Shown one piece after another: positions 31,760 to 43,400 of a stretch of DNA of 64,000 nucleotides. The notes beneath the pieces are model-generated. The model searched no databases. It was not told the DNA's origin and saw nothing but the letters and a program-made list of their open reading frames with translations. How positions within the stretch are numbered: position 1 is the first letter of the stretch; each line of letters starts with the position of its first letter. This DNA is from Odiellus spinosus. Lineage: Eukaryota; Arthropoda; Arachnida; Opiliones; Phalangiidae. The position numbers were made by a program, and so were the translations under genes. The DNA lies in NCBI GenBank assembly GCA_963920705.1, contig OY987234.1:4433351-4497350 (forward strand). Direction: 5' to 3'.

Positions 31760-33240
31760 TCCAAGATAGAAACGACATAAGATTTAAAGCTGAGGCGGAT
31801 TGATACAAAATGTTAAACCTCTTAAGAAAAATTATAGTCGTGAAAACTCCCCTTGGACAGAAGTACAGTAGGTTTCCCGTGTTTAAAAAAACATCAGTTT
31901 TGAATAAAAAATGGTTATCTGATGCTGGAAAAAAATAGGCTTCAGATTTCTCCACTATAAAACCAAGAAACATTTCCGATTATTTTCATAATCAAAAGAA
32001 GCCGTGTAGAGTGAGACCAGACAAAAGAGAGCTATAGTGACTTAAGTGAGAAAATCAACCAGCGCAGAATGTCATCACCATTTGAAGTCAACAGAGCAGC
32101 GACACGGCTTTCATTTATCACCAGAAAGAGACGGCCTGGCTACGAAGAATTGAAACACGCAAGCAGTGAGTGTTTTCGGACTCGACATATGAGATTCTTA
32201 CAGTCAGTAAAAGCTCAACAGTTCTTCATACGGCCTCGTTATTCTAAACATAAAAGGAGCTATTCAAGTATAAATATTAACGGTATGGAAATTAGTCTAT
32301 TTCAGTATTCAAGATTTTTTTTTTTATCATAGGAGTGGAAGCTAACGTCTTGTTAGCCGGTTTGGAAAATAACCTCTCGACCTGCCGATCATCTACCGAA
32401 AATGGGTTGTAAATGAAACATTCAGTCTACAATATTTCTTGGTTTGTCTAAGAGGAACTTGCTACAAAATCTTCGTCGTTTTAATTCCTTGTCTTCATTG
32501 CCATCCCAGACTAAATCCTTCGTCTTTATCAAATCAGTGGATTATCTCAAAGATAATCACACAGTACAGCCTATGCTCTAATGATAATTTATATTAAAAG
32601 AACATGTATTTTACATATTTATTTAGAAAATAAATTTCATTTGGTGTGTCAATTATGAACTCTACGCCATGCCGCATATAATTATGGGTAACGCAGGACA
32701 TTTCATTTGGTGTGTATATTAGAGTCTACGACCTGCCGCATATAATTATGGGTAACGCATGACATTCTTTTGCATTCTCTGTATCCTTGAGGTTAAGGGA
32801 AAATACTTATACTCCGTAAAATAGAGAATAATGATTGAAATGCACGCTGTTTCCTCTACTCATCCAATACTCTACATTTCTTTTCATCTTTTATTTTAGG
32901 TAGGGTTAGGTTAGATTACCTTAACGTCAGGGTCGGGGAGGTTATATTTTGGTTTCCCAACTTGTTTTTTACACGATGTTGAACGCATGAATGACAGAGA
33001 GAGAATGTGTTCTATCCATAGGCGCAAATGACTTTTATCTCTCGAAAAACTACGTCGACTTCCCTTAAAAAACGGATTTGGCCTACTGGCGATAGGCCAA
33101 CTGAAAAACGTATTTACATCCCATTGTAAGAATTGGACGACGAGTCCGAAAGTTCGTTATGTCGAACACATGATAGTACCGAAAGTTCGAATACTCAAAA
33201 GGGGCTGACTTCGCGTCGACTGCAACTAAATCAGACTGAG
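31760..33240. other. Stretch with no recognised gene
   Basis: The 87-codon frame at 32069-32332 starts MSSPFEVNRAATRLSF and has a basic composition, but no motif, splice context or paralogue supports it. Two direct copies of TTTCATTTGGTGTGT...GCCGCATATAATTATGGG occur at about 32636-32690 and 32700-32755. Confidence 0.4.
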
Positions 33241-33390
33241 ACTGTTGCACTCTACTAACGTAACCTTACCTATAATATTATAAGAGGAATGGGTTAGAGC
33301 AAGTGTTTAACTAGTTGGAGGGATGACGTAGTTCGAGTGATTAACTAACGTAACCTTACCTAAAATATTACAAGAAGGGCAAGGAAACAA
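33240..33390. repeat. GTAACCTTACCTA-AATATTACAAG tandem units
   Basis: Two units containing TAACTAACGTAACCTTACCT and ACTAGTTGGAGGGATGACG, the inverse of the 25.5-kb family. Confidence 0.7.
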
Positions 33391-33439
33391 AATGTCCTTT
33401 CGAGGTTGTGAACTATCGATAAAGATTCCACTTGAGATT

Positions 33440-33545
33440 ATGTACATGAAGATTACGGTCTATCAAGATTGTGTTGCATCGACATTATGTTCTGTCGAGA
33501 TTGCGTCCCATCGAGATTATATCCCATCGATATTGTGTCCTATCG
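33440..33545. repeat. ~22-bp minisatellite (CCATCGAGATTATGT)
   Basis: Degenerate units ATCAAGATTGTGTTGC, ATCGACATTATGTTC, GTCGAGATTGCGTCCC, ATCGAGATTATATCCC and ATCGATATTGTGTCC follow one another. Confidence 0.8.
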
Positions 33546-34265
33546 CGCGTGTGTCCAATTTTGTTCTTATATCCGTATCCTTTCTAGACTCCTTTAAATT
33601 CTGCAGCATCATTTAAATTTTCCCGCCAACTTTTATAACTAAATCAATTTATTGTACGTCTGTCTCAGAGTCCATTTTCTAAGACATTTCAAAATCTCAC
33701 CGTTATATACCATTTGGGCTAATGTATAATACCCAAGTTTATGTACCCTGCGGCTTATAATCATTGATAAAAAAAATTCAATACGCACTATAAACGTTAA
33801 AAACACTGTTTTGCATTTGACTCAATACTCAGAATTCTAGGCATCGTCCTATATATCTTTTAAACCAAAACATATATCGTTTGTATCTCTCGCGTTCTGC
33901 TTTATTATTTATATTTAATGAGACACAAGTTTTTTATTCAACTGCATACACCAACGTTATCTTTTTATCCGTCTTCCTATCCAACGTAATCAAAGCTACT
34001 GTTATTCAGTCTTAGTATTCAACATAATAAAAGTATAATAAAAATATAATAGAACACCCTTGTAAATCTAACACATTTCTCTCTTTCTAATGCAAACTCC
34101 CAATGAAACGCCGTCTTTCACGGTGTTTCAACCTTATCTACAGCTTTTGTTATCTCAGTCTTAGTATTCATCCGAAACGTATAGAAAAATATAGAGTACC
34201 CCCACGAGCCTAACAAATTTTTCTCTCTCGAATGCAAACACTCAATGAAACGGACTCGCGGTCGG

Positions 34266-34303
34266 ACGAAGAAGAAGAAGAAGAAGAAGAAGAAGAAGAA
34301 GGA
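34266..34303. repeat. (GAA)n microsatellite
   Basis: About twelve GAA/AAG triplets in a row; it produces the poly-Phe run in the minus-strand translation. Confidence 0.95.
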
Positions 34304-34395
34304 GTAAACCTCAGTTATCATTGACAAAAAAGATTCCACCTCATAAGACAAATCTCCATAGACTTTTCTAATGAAATTTTGAGACACCTATAAAT

Positions 34396-34419
34396 AAAAC
34401 AGGCCAGCTGGCCTGTTTT
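34396..34419. repeat. 24-bp perfect palindrome
   Basis: AAAACAGGCCAG followed directly by CTGGCCTGTTTT. Confidence 0.9.
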
Positions 34420-34919
34420 TAATATCCGAAATTCCGAAGCCAGCATGCAGTTCGTGGAAATAAACTTAACCATTTTGAAATTCCGTTTCTAAAAAGCTTT
34501 CCCACAACACCTCCCCAGTATATAATTATGATATAATTTAAAGATTTTACAACCCTATCGAATTCCGAATACAAAGTTAATTACTACATTGCTTAAAAGT
34601 ACATTCTTCGTCATCTACTTTCTTTGATATTGAATTTGGAGAACTTACGGATTTCACACTTCCCGATTTCGCATTAACATACTAAATGATTTAGTAGTTT
34701 TATTGGCCATTATATTTCCTAGAAAGCAAACGTTTTACGTTCGTACTCTGTCGACTTGGACAGTGACTGACTCAGACTCTCCAAGAATAAGAAGTTCCAA
34801 TTATCCTGTGACCCACGAGCTTCGAATGTTATGTTTTAGTTTAGGTTTCCAAATGCATTGATTGAAGCTATGGGTTTTTTAATTTTTTCTAGATAGGCTA
34901 ATAGAGGGCCCCACTAGGC

Positions 34920-35165
34920 CTAGAATCGAGACCCAAAAGCTCGCTTCCAATGCCACCAACTCCATTTTGAAATTACAAATGCCAACGCCAACAAAACTCC
35001 AACTAAATCCAGCAATAACCCAATCCCACCCAACTCAGAGACAATATTCCCAAAGCCAACCAAAGCCCTTTTTTTATTCAACCCAACTCCAACTCCACCC
35101 AAAAATTAGGGAGTCCCTTGGCTTTCTGAAGGAGTGGAGTTCTCCCAAAGCCTTTGCAGCCCTCT
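34920..35165. repeat. CCAACTCCA/AAAGCC-rich minisatellite-like stretch
   Basis: Loose repeats of CCAACTCCAAC, CCCAACTCAG and CCCAAAGCC. It is similar in wording to 27540-27845, and both strands stay open because of the composition. Confidence 0.6.
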
Positions 35166-35759
35166 AACTCGATGCTTGTTTAAGAATTAAAAACAAGATG
35201 GCGGCTCGTTGATAGATGCTCATTGTCTTGTTCAGAGCGTCATCATTGGGCGGGATTTAAAAAAGAAGAAAACTAATATCGCCACACTCAGCTAAATCTC
35301 GATGCAGCACAAATCCCAATTTCTTTGGTCGACACTTGGCGTCGAGCAAAAACGTCGTGATTTACGCAGGAAGTGAAAACCAAGCTTTAGGCTTATTGGG
35401 TTTATCCCTTTAATTCTATTTTCCAAAGGTTTGCTGGTTCATTCAATTCAAGGTGTATGTTAGATAAGTTTCATGAAAGTTCCGTTAAAAGATGCATTAA
35501 ACATTAGTTTAAGTTCCCAAGAAAAGCCTCCAGACCCTTTTTCGGCCTAAAGTTCACATAATTGTCACTTGCACAAGGTAATTTAAAACGTCGTGTAGGT
35601 TTGTTCAGGAATTTCCAGCAAACTTTGGTTATAAAAAAGTGTCAATTTTTAAGTTTAAATGGTAGCAAAAGTTAATCTATAATATCATTATCGTATCTAG
35701 GTTTGTTCAAGAGTTTCCAGCAAATTACGGGACTATTACGGTAAGAAAATTTGTATTTC

Positions 35760-36396
35760 TTAAAGGCTGGTTTTCAATAGCCAAAAACGCGACGGAATTT
35801 TGCCAACTCCGCGGTTTTTCAGAGGTAACTTTCCGCAAATTCTCGCGTTTTCAGCCTCCTTGCACGGAATTGAGTTTCTATTTTTCCGTATTTTTTTGTG
35901 GAAAAGGAAAGCGTTGACTTGTAGAAAAGCGTGAGATCGTGACGTCGTAGGCATCTCACGTGATCCTAGTGGTTCCAAGGGAGTTTCCTGTCGCCTCGTG
36001 TCGCGTTGAGTTTTTATTTATTTAATTGAAATTAATGTCGAAACGATTGAATCTAGAGACGTTTGTAGAAGTCAGGATTCATAGATTTTTATGTTCGAAG
36101 TTGTTTTCGCCATAATGCAAAAATCATTACCGTATCAAATAAATTAAAATAAGTCTAAGAAAAATCCTCAAACGACAATTTGTTGTTCTCCATTTTATTT
36201 ATTGAGGCTAGACTCGCCGCTAGAGGCCAGGACCTTGGAGATTTCGCATCGGAATTTCTCTCCAGCGCCACTAGCGGAAGGCGGGAGCTATTTTACGCAC
36301 GAAATGAAAATGGTTTACCTCGCGGATTTTTCCGTCAAGATCTACGGATTTTTTTTCTAATTACGTGAAATATAGGTTAGTGAAAACCAGCCTTAA
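35760..36396. mobile_element. ~635-bp TIR element (AAGGCTGGTTTTCA ends)
   Basis: The left end TTAAAGGCTGGTTTTCAATA and the right end TTAGTGAAAACCAGCCTTAA are inverted repeats. Inside, CGACGGAATTTTGCC...CGCGG and CCTCGCGGATTTTTCCGTC are also in inverted relation. The ends abut TTAA-like sequence, but a clean target-site duplication is not decided. No transposase frame. Confidence 0.7.
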
Positions 36397-37117
36397 GCTA
36401 CCCCCGCGAACAAAAACCGAACTTAAATTTTATTTCCTGAACTTATTGCGAACGTTATATGCTCCTCAGCAATACTGGGATACCATTCCAAATGAAGTGT
36501 TCAGATACAAGCAAACGGCAGATTTCCTTTACCGCGCTTTCAACATCAGGTATCGTATTCTAATAAATCTAGTCGAATCAAGATTTGCATTGGAGTTACT
36601 AAAATAAAATGATTAAGCTTTTTCCTCGAGCTAAATAAATAATCTTCAAGTCGATCACCAGTAGCGTCGGTAGGATATTTTTACCGACGCGCTGATAAAT
36701 TTGAGACCTCTGGGGATCTGAAATTTTAGAGCCCCCTTAATTTCGCACAGTCTAAATTTTCAATAAGCCTTAATCAAGGCTAAGTATATCTTTAATTAAA
36801 CATTCCACGGATAACTGTTACCTTGGCGCTTTGTACAGGCCGCCAAATCAAGGTGGCCTAAAGTAAAGAGAGCGAACCAACTGCAGGGAAATGTCTTTCA
36901 AGTCAACGATTCATCAAACACGATTATCAGAGCGTTTAAACCGAGATCATCAAATATAATACACATGCATATATATACTAGCAAAAACCCGCGAAAAATC
37001 ATGGGACATTTACAGAACCTTGCAGAGCTTTCTAGAATTTTCAAGCACTTTCCAGAATTTTCTAGATCTCTCCAGACTTTTTGTGGGGAGGGGGATAGAG
37101 ATTGAGAACAAGATACG

Positions 37118-37185
37118 GACGGACGTACGTAAGGACATTGGATCAAAACCTAATATAATCCAATGTCCGTACATACGTCCCATCC
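37118..37185. repeat. Hairpin with ~19-bp arms
   Basis: GTACGTAAGGACATTGGAT at about 37125-37143 pairs with ATCCAATGTCCGTACATAC at about 37158-37176, with one or two mismatches and a loop of 14 nt. Confidence 0.85.
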
Positions 37186-37384
37186 GTAACCTTTTATTCG
37201 TCTAATATGCGAAAAATCGCTCTAAATTCGCCCAGTGGAAACTCGATATAAGACTTAACGGAGCACTAGAGGCGCCAGCCTATTGCACATTATGGTTTTC
37301 ATTACACAACGCGCCTAAAATGACCAATAATAAGAATTCCGTCCTTGTTTGTGTTTAACAGCGAAGACAGAGGTAATGAGAATA

Positions 37385-37550
37385 ATTGTCATCCATACGA
37401 CCGAATTCCCATTCAACGAACCCATTCCCATTCGACCGAAAAACCCGCACTTTCGCTGATTTTGGATTCGGTCCAATGGGACAGTCCCATTGGACCGAAT
37501 AAACTGTATTTCTCCGGTTTAGGATTCGGTTCAATTGGACAATAATCTTT
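37385..37550. repeat. CCATTCGACCGAA/CCAATGGGACAG repeats
   Basis: Short inverted words CCCATTCGACCGAA, GGTCCAATGGGACAG and TCCCATTGGACCGAAT form a hairpin at about 37470-37500. They resemble the words of the 31-bp minisatellite at the window start. Confidence 0.65.
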
Positions 37551-37677
37551 ACTTAAATTTAAATATACCCGCTGGAATTAAAAATAAATTCCCGGGAACG
37601 CAAAGATTCGATCTTTGCTGACAAAGATCTGACTGACTTATAACGATATACTGGTTAGGTGAACTGAGCTGGTCTAG

Positions 37678-38420
37678 GAACTTTCGGTGCAGGCGGATAT
37701 TTCGGTGCGGGGAAGTTTGGCTGCCGGACGTTTCGGTGCCGGAAGTTTTGGTGCAGCGGATATTTCTGTGCGGGGATGTTTGGCTGCCAGACTTAGAATT
37801 TAAATATATAAGAATATTTAATTTTTTTTTTTTTAAATATTGATATTTTAAATAAAAAATGCAACCTATTTAACTTGCCTTGTAGGCCTTTTGAACCTTA
37901 ATGATTATTAATTCTGAATAAAAATTATAGCTTTTAATCTAGGTTTCAGTCTATACGTAATTAAGAGCCTGGTACAAATCTCGAAAGACAGAGATTAACT
38001 AACCTAACCTAACCTTACCAAAAATATTACAAGAGGGACGAGTTAGCCCGAGCTAGGGATTACCTAGTTGGAGGGATGGGTTATTTCCAGGGATTAATTA
38101 ACCTAACCTAACCTTACCTTAGAGATTACAAGATGGACGGGGTAGCCCGACGGAGTAACTAGTTGGAAGGATGGGCTAATTCGAGGGATTACCTAACCTA
38201 ACCTAGCCTTACCTAAAATATTACAAGGGTGATGGGTTAGCCGAGCGCCCGAGCTAGGGATTAACTAGTTGGAGGGATGGGCTAATTCGAGGGATTAACT
38301 AACCAATGAGAATGATTCACTATTTTAATTATTTTTCACACCGAAAAGGATGGCAGCCAAACTTCCCCGCACCGAAAATCTGGTACCATAAGCTCCGCAC
38401 CGAAACGTCCGTATTTCGAA
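37678..38420. mobile_element. Inverted-repeat element with TTCGGTGCGGGGAAGTTTGG arms
   Basis: Two tandem left units (37678-37792) contain GGATATTTCGGTGCGGGGAA and TTTGGCTGCC; the right arm (about 38348-38420) carries GGCAGCCAAACTTCCCCGCA and CCGCACCGAAACGTCCG. The core holds the CCTAACC repeat at 37985-38305. Confidence 0.65.
37985..38305. repeat. ~90-bp tandem repeat with CCTAACCTTACC core
   Basis: Three to four units with AACCTAACCTTACC, ATTACAAG.GGACGGGTTAGCC and AACTAGTTGGAGGGATGGGC, the inverse of 25500-25860. Confidence 0.85.
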
Positions 38421-38949
38421 CTGAGAATTAAACCTAAATATTTCGTGTCATTTTAGGAAAAATAAAGGTTTAGAAGAAACAATATTTCTGAATCATAGAA
38501 ATTTACCATTATAAAGCGACTTGCTGATTTACATTTATATTTTTAAGTCATATTCATTTCGTAAGAATGAGTCGATCAGGTGTAGTTTATATTTGTATTA
38601 TTTATTCTATAATTCCATAAATAATGCATAAATAATGCAATTTAAAAATTTTAAAATTCAAAATACAACATCTTTTTTTGAGTAAATCCAATGAGGGATT
38701 TTATTATGGAGTACATTTTTTCGCGTGCAAATAGTAAAACAGATGATTGCCCTTTTGATCTTAACCCTAAATATCTCCTTCTAATACATGGTGAAGCGAG
38801 AAAAAAGTTTATGCCTTTCTTCCATTGCAGAGTCAATTTTGAAGATCATCAAATGAGTTTTTACTCAACTCCTTTTCTCGCGGAGCGAAAGAGCCAAAAC
38901 GAGGTATTTAAAGAAGTCTTTTACGAAATATCATATAACAATGGGAACT

Positions 38950-39085
38950 AGATAGTGGCAAAAGTCTATCTTTTAATTCCATAAAAGTAAACAACGCCTC
39001 GTAGCTTAATACTATCAGAAAAGGCCGAGATAAATGTACCGTCAGATTCTGATTCGAGACACTCTAACGGCAGCTGTCGGTGTAA
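38950..39085 (+). mobile_element. Repeat family 4 copy
   Basis: GGCAAAAGTCTATC, AAAGTAAACAACGCCTCGTA and GCTTAATACTATCAG, then GATTCGAGACACTCTAACGG, in the same order as around 27.0-27.3 kb. Confidence 0.65.
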
Positions 39086-39284
39086 ATATTGAACGGAGGA
39101 AGCGCCACTCGTTGGAGAAATTCAGCAGAGTGGAGGGGGTAGGGGGTAGGAGGTAGACAATATAGCCAAGCTCGGTCCGCCTATATTTCGTCCCTCTATC
39201 TCGACTCAAAATATGGAGCTGAAGAGTCAAAATCTCTCGAATCAGAGAGGGTTAAGACTTTTATGGCTATTAAGAGATGGGCTA

Positions 39285-39610
39285 TGACATCGCGCTGTAG
39301 AGATATTCTTTTCGGGAAAAATAGTTCTAGAGATGGGCGCTGCCATCCGGTAGAAAAATCCAGAATTTAGTATCAAAGTTCTATCACTCTGACCGTCAAT
39401 TGTTTGCGAAGCTGGTGCCATCTACCAAAAAGGGTAATCGAACCAAAATACGTTTTTCAAGGCTTAAGAGATTTCAAGTTCGTGTATTTTTTAAATCTGC
39501 GCGGAATACTCATATTTTAGCAAATTAGATCAATTTTCGTATTTTTCGAAACCAAATACGTACGCGTCACACACTAGAGTTCTATAACTTATAGTTCTTA
39601 TAACTAGAGT
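39285..39610 (+). mobile_element. MITE family 1, left part
   Basis: GCGCTGTAGAGATATTCTTT, then CTATCACTCTGACCGTCAAT and TTTCAAGGCTTAAGAGATTTC and CAAATACGTACGCGTCAC. The right terminal repeat is missing. Confidence 0.65.
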
Positions 39611-40306
39611 TCATTCATAAACAAAAAAAAATTGCGTCAAACCCAAAAATTGTACAATCAAGGGTAGCGCGCAACTAAAAGTCGCCTTTCACTGTACACT
39701 TTTTAAATTTGACGGAAACTTTTTGCAATATCGAATATCTATTGGGAAATCGAAATGGTTTTTCGTGGAAAAATCTTCCCCAGTTACGTTAGAAATTAAA
39801 TTAATCTAGCGAGCATCTTTTGTAAGCCTTTTTCTAACACAAAAACCAAACGGGTTTTAATAAAAAAGATTTTCAATTTTAAATACTTTAAATTCAAAAG
39901 AAAAGCTAAGATTTTGACCTATGATTTTATAGTTTCGGAACTAAAAAGTTACACAAAACATCCACTTTTGTCCCACGATATTTTACCCCTTAATTAGCAT
40001 TGAAAACCTTGCACAAACTGGTCAATTGATAACCCTGAATGTTTGAGGAGCTGAGTTGACATCCTGTATTGGCGTCACCATTTGAGAAACTGTCATTCAG
40101 CTCATCCCTCTATTGTTCCTCCAAGTCTATGTTACATAAAGGATTGTTGTTGCTTCAGCTTTGTTCAATGCGACAATGGTTGCACCAGAAATTGGCGTTG
40201 CCACTGCCCCTGGGCCCTCCTAACTTTAATTTTAATCACCTTGCCATTATCTCCTTTGGCCTAAGATTTTCGCGATATTGTTTCTTATAAATAAATGTAG
40301 TTTCAG

Positions 40307-40471
40307 GACAAACATGTCATTATGTTTCCAAAGCCATCGTCATTCTTCGTTAATGTTTCTAACTGGTTCGTTCCGTCTTCGCCAGTCGATATCAGTGAAA
40401 CCGTCATCGTGTGCACTCCCCTCAAGACGATTGTCTCTAGCAGCTTCTCTTTCCTGGCAATGGACACGCCG
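40307..40471 (+). CDS. IR copy B exon: end of S1 lobe
   Basis: 55 codons; acceptor TAGTTTCAG, donor GTAGGT (a better donor than copy A's GTGGGT). Encodes NWFVPSSPVDISETVIVCTP, which differs from copy A at a few sites. Confidence 0.75.
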
Positions 40472-43400
40472 GTAGGTAACGAGTGTTGGTCATACTTCAC
40501 AAAGTTAGTATAGTCAGACGCGGATGCATCCTCCTTTGAAGTTTATTACTCCGGGGTTTTGTTCGCCCTTGTCTAATGGGATAAGTTCCAAAAATCCTCA
40601 TTTGCACGCCTCCTAACGGCCGATATATTTGGAGCGGGAGCCGAGGTTCGACTGTCACGCCAAAAGTATCCATACAGGGAAAAAGGTTTGTGGGTGGAGT
40701 TCCTTGGCCTGGATTTGATTCGATTCGATTCGGTGAAAGGTGAATACAATGACTTTCTTATTTTTTGGTGGGTAAAAAACGACGTGTGGTTCTCACAGTC
40801 TCACCAGCCGAGCGTTTCTAAGTTCAAGAGAAGTTTTACGAAAAATGATAAACCTGAGGCGGTTGGAAAAGTTACGTTTAAACTCAAAGAGTCACGGAAA
40901 TTCCGCTCATATCGAAACAAGGGTTATGCGTGGGAACACTAGAGTTCGGGATTCTTCTTACAGGCAGGATATTCTGGGAAAAAATTACTATAAATATTGT
41001 ATTAAAGGGAGACTGAAGGAAAAGTCAAAGGCCATGTTTTGTTGATAAAACAGTATAACAGTAATAAGTTACTTCCTCCACTCAAATATTTTTACTCCGC
41101 TTAGTTACTATAAAATTAAGGTTTAAAGTCGTCGTTTTACCCTCTTCACCCGACTTGTTTAAATCGTCCACCATCTTGTTCCTTGTAGAAAAATTGATAC
41201 CAGTCAATCAGAATTTTTCTTTGGGAAATCTTACGGGTTACGTTAGATGGCGTCACAGTCGTCCGAATACTTTTTCCCACATAGTTCGAATTATAATACT
41301 TCACTTCTTCCTAACCTTGTCCCATATAGAAACAAGTTCTATTTAACGGATCTTTTGGTTGGTTTCAAGGTTGGCATAAGTATATAGATAATTCTAAACT
41401 TTGACCCAACCTCGAAAAGAGGAAACATCTTCAATAGAATCAGGTTTATTATAACGGCTCTTTTTGTTGTTTCCAAGGTTCTTTTTTAATACCAACTATT
41501 GATGTCGATTTTTTTGGGGGCTTGCCGCTTCAAGCTTGTATATTGGAATAAAAATAAGAGGTGTGATTGGCTCGTAAGTGTAATTTAGTTTTACTACGTT
41601 TATACATAGGTTATCATTACACTTGGAATTTCTATAATGGTTATATCAAGCATCATGACTCTTAACTGGACACTAATCGGCGGAAACAAACTGTGGCGGA
41701 AAATTGCGTTAAAGCTTTTTCAGAATGTTTGGGACAACACCTCGCTATTGTGCGCCGAACGTAAGTTTTAGTTATAAATCGGTAATTTACCGCGTACCTT
41801 GGTAATTGACCGTTTCCAGAAACTATTTCTCTATCGTGAGAAAATTTGTCTAAAATAGTTCAAAACTAGTTCAATAGTTTCAACTCCCTTCAAGGCGGCT
41901 TTTATACATTTTCGACTAAAACAAATCCAAAGGGTTGAACTGCGTATACATGTTATGGGCACACATGTGTAGAGTTATAGGTATTCAGAAATTAGAATAT
42001 ATGAAGCGTTTAAAAAATAAAATTATCGTGAAACGGTAAATTACAAGTTGGTCCGAGGGGGCTTGAGCCCGAGGTTTACCAAAACGGCACACATTCCCAA
42101 AAAAAAATAACCTAAAACGGCACATTTTTTATAACCTTAAACGGCACATTTTTTATAACCTTAAACGGCACACGTTTTACTTGTACTTTTTGGCGACTCC
42201 CTTTTTTAGCATAGACCAAAACGGCACAAATAAAAAAATGAAAAATATTTAAATGTTAAATAGCATTTCTAAATCCCTCTGATATTCCAGACACCTTCGT
42301 GGAACTTATTGGAATTAGTCCTTCTACTGATTACGAAGAGTTCTCCGATTACGTTTTAGAAAATTACATAGAATTAGAGCATTTCCCACCTTCCCTATGG
42401 GCTTCAACACCAACAACAGATCCCAGAACCACGAATGGGGCAGAAAATTAGCACATGCAGTTGGGGTCCGAGTTTTATAAATCTCATCCCAACGTTTTTG
42501 TTTGTATTGAAGCATTGAAAAACATCCAAGTTACCACGGAATTAAAGAAGAACGAGATGAAAAAAGGAGCCATAAGAATTAAAAGAATGAGAGATAGAGA
42601 AAGAGAAAGCTTTCTTATTGAAAAACTTGATTTATTAACAAGAGGCGAAATTGACATTGGCTTAATAAAAGTGTGCTGTCTTGATACATGGAAAAATGTG
42701 CCGTTTCGGGTTATTACTTTTTTGGGGGTAAAAACCAAAAAATGTGCCGTTTTCGATGACCTCCCTTGAGCCCACCCTGCCCCCCCCCCGTTTCCGACGC
42801 CCCTGCCTGATATAGTCACGGACGCGTCTCTGTCGCTCTAATTATCAGGCAACATCAGTGATTTTGTTTAAATAACTTAATTTCTTTGTCAAATTAGCCG
42901 TTCCTCGTATTTCTGCCGATATTACTTCTAGACTGATATCCTTGACCTGGTTTTTGAGCGTCACGGTCATATTGTTCTTCACCAACTGTTTTTTGAAAAC
43001 CGAGTTCTCTGTCGTGACCTACCAGACCGTTGATTCGTTATCGCGATTAATGGCGTCTCGTGTGAAACCAATAATAATAGATCGTTTCATCTTTGAAAAC
43101 ATGGTTTGTACATAAACTTCATATTGGGATTCGTAATTATTTCGGATGGACCTCAAAACAGAAAAAAACCGAGTATTTGAAAAAAGACCAGACCAGTGGA
43201 ATTTATCGGTTTTTATCCGGATTTGACTATGTCAGGGACGGAAATAAATTTTTCGTATTGGACAAAAGTCCAGTAACCCCCCTTAAAAATTCAAAAGTTA
43301 TCGGACATTTAACAAAATTAACGGACAATGCTACATTTCCTGTATCGAAAAGTACTTTTTTTATCGGACATTTGTCCAGTGACCCCCTCTTAAAAATAAA

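Noticed and set aside
32069-32332. 87-codon plus frame MSSPFEVNRAATRLSF
   Set aside because: Basic composition only; no family resemblance or conservation evidence within the window.
38691-38951. 86-codon plus frame MRDFIMEYIFSRANSKTDDC
   Set aside because: Reads plausibly but has no motif I recognise, and it could not be tied to IR copy B as an upstream exon by phase or by similarity to the copy A region.
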